From Acanthosepion esculentum (Eukaryota > Mollusca > Cephalopoda > Sepiida > Sepiidae): DNA of 64,000 nt. The notes under the pieces were generated by a model. The model made no database searches. It saw only the letters and a list, made by a program, of their open reading frames with translations, and was not told the origin of the DNA. Shown piece by piece: positions 22,824 through 64,000 of the stretch. Numbering within the stretch: the stretch's first letter is position 1; each line of letters starts with the position of its first letter. The translations under genes and the position numbers were made by a program. Where the stretch lies: assembly GCA_964036315.1 (NCBI GenBank), contig OZ038507.1:61614916-61678915 (forward strand), in the 5' to 3' direction.

Positions 22824-23399
22824 TTATTATTAAATCATATCTTTTAATTAGTTCCCTCTGCAGATTCAAAAATAAGACATGTTTTTTTAAAACTTTATTT
22901 AAGGAAGATTAGCCGATTTAAAGCTTAATTAATCTGATTAGAAACAAAAATATTATTCGCTTTTAGTTTGAAATAGTACAGAAAATAATTTTTATGGAAG
23001 TTAAAAGAATTTTTCACCTGGGAGGGAATGGACGAAGAGAAAGCGTCCTTTCCGTTACCCCGAGAGATTAACAAATGCACATAAAATGTCAGAAATAATG
23101 AAGAATAAACTTACGTGAGTGGAGCAGTGATGTCGACCAGGGAGTCCTATGGCACAAACGCCTCATTCTCCTCCTCTTTTTAGTAGCCTTCCATTTGGAT
23201 TGGCGGAAGAAGTGAGGGCAGAGGTATATTATAAAAATCATTTTGCCTCGTGTTTGAGAGCTTTTTTGGCCGAAGTGAAACAAGTTGTTATTATTGTTCC
23301 TGTCTGTTGTTACTGTGGTTATCTGACCCTAGGGTAGAGGGTCACAAGGGAAGGACGTTTTCTTTTGCAACCTGGTTGTTCACCAACTATCTCCACTAG
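22824..23399. other. intergenic, nothing recognised
   Basis: No gene, RNA or clear repeat seen. Confidence 0.4.
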
Positions 23400-23912
23400 T
23401 CGTCCTGGGTGCGACGTTAGACTGCATCCAACAGCAAGGCCTCTGATTCAGGAGGTTTTGATGAATCGTGGAACCACCTCTTAATTGGTGGTGTTCCCAG
23501 GTCCACCCTGACCCGGAGTGGTAACACCTGTTGGGGTCCCAGCTATGGGCAAATAGTGAACTTCCAGGTCTTTTTCTTGAAAGAGACAGGATTTTACACA
23601 AAAATATAATATCTCATCCCAACTCTAACGACTCCACCAAGGTACCGTTCGAATGTAGTAACTCTGATATAGCAACTCGAATACAACAACTATGTCACAA
23701 CTACCTCGATGAGCACAACAACTTGACATGTAAAATAACCTTGTTGCTCATAACAATCTTGATGTGTACAACAGCCTAAAGGTGCATAACAACTCAGGAA
23801 TGCAACAACTTTAGAAAGCAAACCATATCAAAAAAAAAAAAAAAAAGAAAAAAAAACTTTTTCAGCATTAAATGACTCAGCGAAGGTCGATATGCTCGTT
23901 AAACAAACAAAC
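23400..23912 (+). repeat. repeat family F2, copy 3
   Basis: Head 23400-23562 ('caaggcctctgattcaggag', 'gtccaccctgacccggagtg') and tail 23862-23912 ('cagcattaaatgactcagcg'). The middle is different here: it has repeated 'caacaact' / 'cataacaac' words instead of ATTACCAG modules. Confidence 0.65.
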
Positions 23913-24169
23913 TATCTATATCCACACTAGTCTTTTCAGTCAAATTCATTTTCGACAAAAACTACTGTTGTTTAAAACCAAATTTAAATTTGTAGAAATC
24001 TTTGCCTTTCTCTTTAGCAGTAAATTCTATAAACTCATCCATATTGACAGATCTAGGAACACAAAATAATTCTTTGTATTCTAAAATAAAATATATTTTT
24101 TTGAAAGTTTATTTGAGGAAAATTAGCTGATTTAAATTTGAATTGGAACAATGTTTTTTTTTTTGTTTT

Positions 24170-24470
24170 TTTTTTTAATCAGTTTCACCCCATGCAAGGC
24201 AATAAAGCCACTAAGACACAAGTGGTTATTGGGTGTGGAGGAATTAGGAACAGAAACATTAATAATGAACGCAAAGAGAAAAGAGTAATCAGGAGGACAG
24301 TAGATAGCGATTGACATTGCATTTATTTTTTTGCAGATTAAAGTTGGCTGGAAAGCATGGAGCCGGAAGGGAGTTCCACAAGCAAGAAGTGTGAGAAAGG
24401 AAACTGTTAGCATAGAATTTATGGTTACATCGAGTCGGCTCAACTGTCGGTTGATAAGATCCCAATGCCA
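24170..24470 (-). mobile_element. LINE 3' end (second LINE family, C-terminal RT fragment)
   Basis: On minus: PTRCNHKFYANSFLSHTSCL, then WNSLPAPCFP, the conserved 'SF.PRTA.LWNSLP...FP' block at the C-terminus of CR1/Jockey-like RTs. The 3' end is at 'tttcaccccatgcaaggcaa' followed by a T-tract (a poly-A tail on minus). Confidence 0.75.
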
Positions 24471-24500
24471 TTCTAAAAAAAATATATATTTTTTTTTTTT

Positions 24501-24686
24501 TTTTACACAAAATCTTTAAGGAACACTTTTTCTTTCTTGATATGAATTGTGCATTTTTACTTGCAGGTTTTTGCATGATTCTGCAAACAGTCTTAATACA
24601 AGGATGGAACAGTGAAGACTGAGGAAACTAAACATTTAACACAGCCAAGAAAATTTTAGCCACTAAAGGAGAAGATGACTTAAAGA

Positions 24687-24723
<37 letters not shown>

Positions 24724-25858
24724 CTTCTCATGATGTTTTTTTTTAGTTGATGATCTCACTGCCATTGAAATTGCATCACAGGAACTTGTGACTGGTAGAA
24801 CCATATCAAGTGATCTTCAGACAAGGCCAATGGGTTGCCATATACTATGATTCCAGTTTGGGCACCTCGAGGCGGTGTAATGGTTAGCAAGCTTGTCTCG
24901 CTAGAACAATTATGACTGAGTAGTGAGTTCGATCCTCACTGGCTACTCCATGCATTCGGCCTTGTGCCACATCTAAGCTACGCTTAGAAAATCACTATGA
25001 TTCCAGTTTCTACATTGGCTCAGTCATTGACATTACATCTCCGACCAGTGTAATAACTCAAAACCAAGGGCAGAAACAGTTTTCAATGGTCCTTGGTGGG
25101 GATGACATTGCACAGGTCGAGTCACCTTTTGTCTTAAGATGGGACTTAGGTTTCATGCCAGTTTCAAGTGAAGGTAGAATCTGAAATGTTCCAGAAATAT
25201 TGGTTATAGAAGCCCATAAAGAAATTCAGAATGCAAATCACCATTAGGAGAGGAAGTGCATTAGGGCCGTTCATATTACCCAGAAAGTCTTTTATCAGTT
25301 TCAATAAATGTAGCTTAACCGTTTCAATGTTTTTGTAGTTTTTTTGTTTAGATTTAAAAATTGAGTTTTACGGTTTTACCAGTATTTCTTTGAAAAATTG
25401 ACCACCGATTCCATCCGCATAACAAGTGTTATATAGGAATAAAGTGTCACTGCCAACACTTTAGTTTGAACATAGATCGCCAGTGAGCAAACACAAACAA
25501 TCGCATTATTGAATTAAGCAGACCATGTGACCATAAAGGAAACTTATGTAGGAAGTAGCTGACGACTAACGATCACATTTCTATTCTATGGTCTAAACTA
25601 TATGGATCACTGTTTCTATTCTAACCTCTATTACTATACAAACCACTATTCTCTACTCTATTCATTATACTATTTCTCTATTCAGATCACTATATTGGTT
25701 ACTTGTCAAGCTAGTATTATCGAGCATTTAGTTTCCTCAGTCTTCACTGTTCCATCCTTGTATTCAGACTGTTTGCAGAATCATGCAAAAACCTGCAAGT
25801 AAAAATGCACAATTCATATCGAGAAAGAAAGTGTTCCTTAAAGATTTTGTGTAAAAAA
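24501..25858. repeat. inverted repeat with ~132-bp arms, 1.1 kb apart
   Basis: Arms 24501-24632 and 25727-25858 are near-perfect reverse complements; for example 'tgcaggtttttgcatgattc' at 24564 mirrors 'gaatcatgcaaaaacctgca' at 25779. The arms carry few differences, so a recent origin or gene conversion is likely. Confidence 0.85.
24863..25000 (+). repeat. tRNA-derived SINE, family S3
   Basis: A-box-like GGTGTAATGGTTAGCAAG and B-box-like GAGTTCGATCCTCACTGG, then 'gccttgtgccacatctaagc'. Other copies: 52340-52480 (minus) and a tandem of its 3' part at 39940-40330. No function expected. Confidence 0.8.
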
Positions 25859-26414
25859 AAAAAAAAAAAAAAGTATTTTTTTTTTTTTTTTTAGAGTTTT
25901 TTTTTTAAATTTAAAAAAATTGTCCTCTGCCTATTTAAGAAGTTTTTCCTTCATTTAGCTTGTGGTCCTTAAAACCATAAAAGTTACAGAAGTTGGGCTA
26001 ATTAAAATAGATGATACCTCACTACAACTGCCCTCAATCAACCCATTAAGCACCTTCCAACTCTGATTTCCATGTTCTTTTCATCGCACAGTGTTTTTAA
26101 TTGCATCAAGAACCTTTTTTGTACATTGCAAGGAGTTTGCAGTCTTCTTTGGCTTGCCTCTTCCACAAATAATCTCTCAGGATGTTTCTTTGATTATCCA
26201 ATCGTAGAAGATTTTGAAATATTCATCATAAGTATGTCTAAATTTAAGAACCTAGAGTAGTCCCCAGCGCTAAAAAAAACAGAGTCCCGCAATATCGGGA
26301 AAAGTATAAATAAAAAAATCTTTTCACAAAAGATCTTAAATTTTATAAATAAAAAAACAATTGAAAATTTACATAAAAATAAATAAACTGGAAATTTTAA
26401 AGTTACGTTCTTCT
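25001..26414. other. region immediately upstream of POLD1, no gene recognised
   Basis: Contains the right arm of the 24501-25858 inverted repeat. 25600-25700 is rich in 'ctatt' words. Near 26283, CCCGCAATATCGGG is a small palindrome. No coding signal. Confidence 0.4.
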
Positions 26415-26632
26415 TTCAAATGACAACGTTTGCTATTGGATTGTTAATGTCGAAGGTCAGCCCAACTGGAGTGCAATGGCAGGGTCTCACTCTGGGGAGG
26501 ATTTGGTGTGAATTTTAGTAAATATAAATTCTTTTTATTTTAGGGGTGAATTAACAGAAAAGATGCAATATTTTAACAAATATATATATTACTTGTTTAA
26601 GAATTCTAATTTGTTCTTTTTTTTTATTTCAG
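26415..26632 (+). promoter_or_regulatory. POLD1: possible POLD1 5' UTR exon / promoter-proximal region
   Basis: The POLD1 start codon sits 2 nt after TTTATTTCAG, a good acceptor, which implies an upstream untranslated exon. The stretch 26430-26515 is less AT-rich than its surroundings and not obviously repetitive. It has an inverted CCAAT box (ATTGG near 26437) and a possible donor, GGTGTGAAT, near 26508. This is inference from composition and position only; the true first exon could lie further upstream. Confidence 0.25.
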
Positions 26633-26634
26633 AA

Positions 26635-63920
<37,286 letters not shown>

Positions 63921-64000
63921 TGTCTTGAGTAAGACGTTAAACTACATCCGCGTCCTGGGTAAGACGATAAACTACATCCAGCAGTAAGGCCTCTGATCAG
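63921..64000 (+). repeat. repeat family F2, copy 9 (cut by window end)
   Basis: 'ccgcgtcctgggtaagacga' and 'aaggcctctgatcag' of the F2 head. Confidence 0.8.

Overview
This is a eukaryotic, animal nuclear window. It carries the 5' part of one host gene, POLD1 (catalytic subunit of DNA polymerase delta), on the + strand. Ten coding exons lie between 26635 and 63596. They give 496 codons, from the start methionine through exonuclease motifs I and II, and the gene continues beyond the right edge. All exon junctions are U2-type (GT/AG) with matching phases. The organism is most likely a lophotrochozoan and perhaps a cephalopod mollusc. That guess rests on long AT-rich introns, many tRNA- and 5S-derived SINEs, and a mixed load of LINE, Penelope-like, mariner and Helitron elements. 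No diagnostic host sequence fixes the species.

Layout. Positions 1-26600 lie upstream of POLD1 and hold no host gene I can recognise. They contain SINEs, a pair of LTR-like repeats (1661-3385), a foldback element (6853-7371), a decayed Ty3/Gypsy-type element (about 7994-12504), a LINE with a triplicated segment (13080-15240), and a Tc1 relative (15920-16962). They also contain a Penelope-like endonuclease remnant (17060-17424), a repeat with an expanded 31-bp array (18009-18948), a TTAA-flanked inverted-repeat element (21290-21982) and a non-autonomous Helitron (22065-22823).

Positions 26635-64000 are POLD1. The exons total about 1.5 kb; the rest is intron filled with repeats. Intron 1 has a 50-bp-period AT array, a perfect 55-bp hairpin and four TTAA-flanked MITEs. 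Intron 3 has a U2 snRNA-derived fragment. Intron 4 has a mariner-like element with intact TA-flanked ends, whose transposase frame is split by a triplet microsatellite. Intron 5 has a 5S/tRNA composite SINE and a LINE inserted in a repeat whose unoccupied copy lies 10 kb away. Intron 6 has hammerhead-ribozyme-like motifs and a tandem duplication that copied the start of coding exon 7. Intron 7 has a 121-bp LINE-derived tandem array with dimeric higher-order structure and a 29-bp array. Intron 9 has a long pyrimidine repeat.

Only POLD1 is expected to be a functional protein-coding gene; every other coding trace is a broken mobile element. The points most worth checking are the hammerhead-like motifs (52112-52144, 52278-52317, 34338-34379), the frame-preserving duplicate exon (54146-54223), and a repeat family found nine times, always in POLD1 orientation, whose internal module has expanded separately into two minisatellites.
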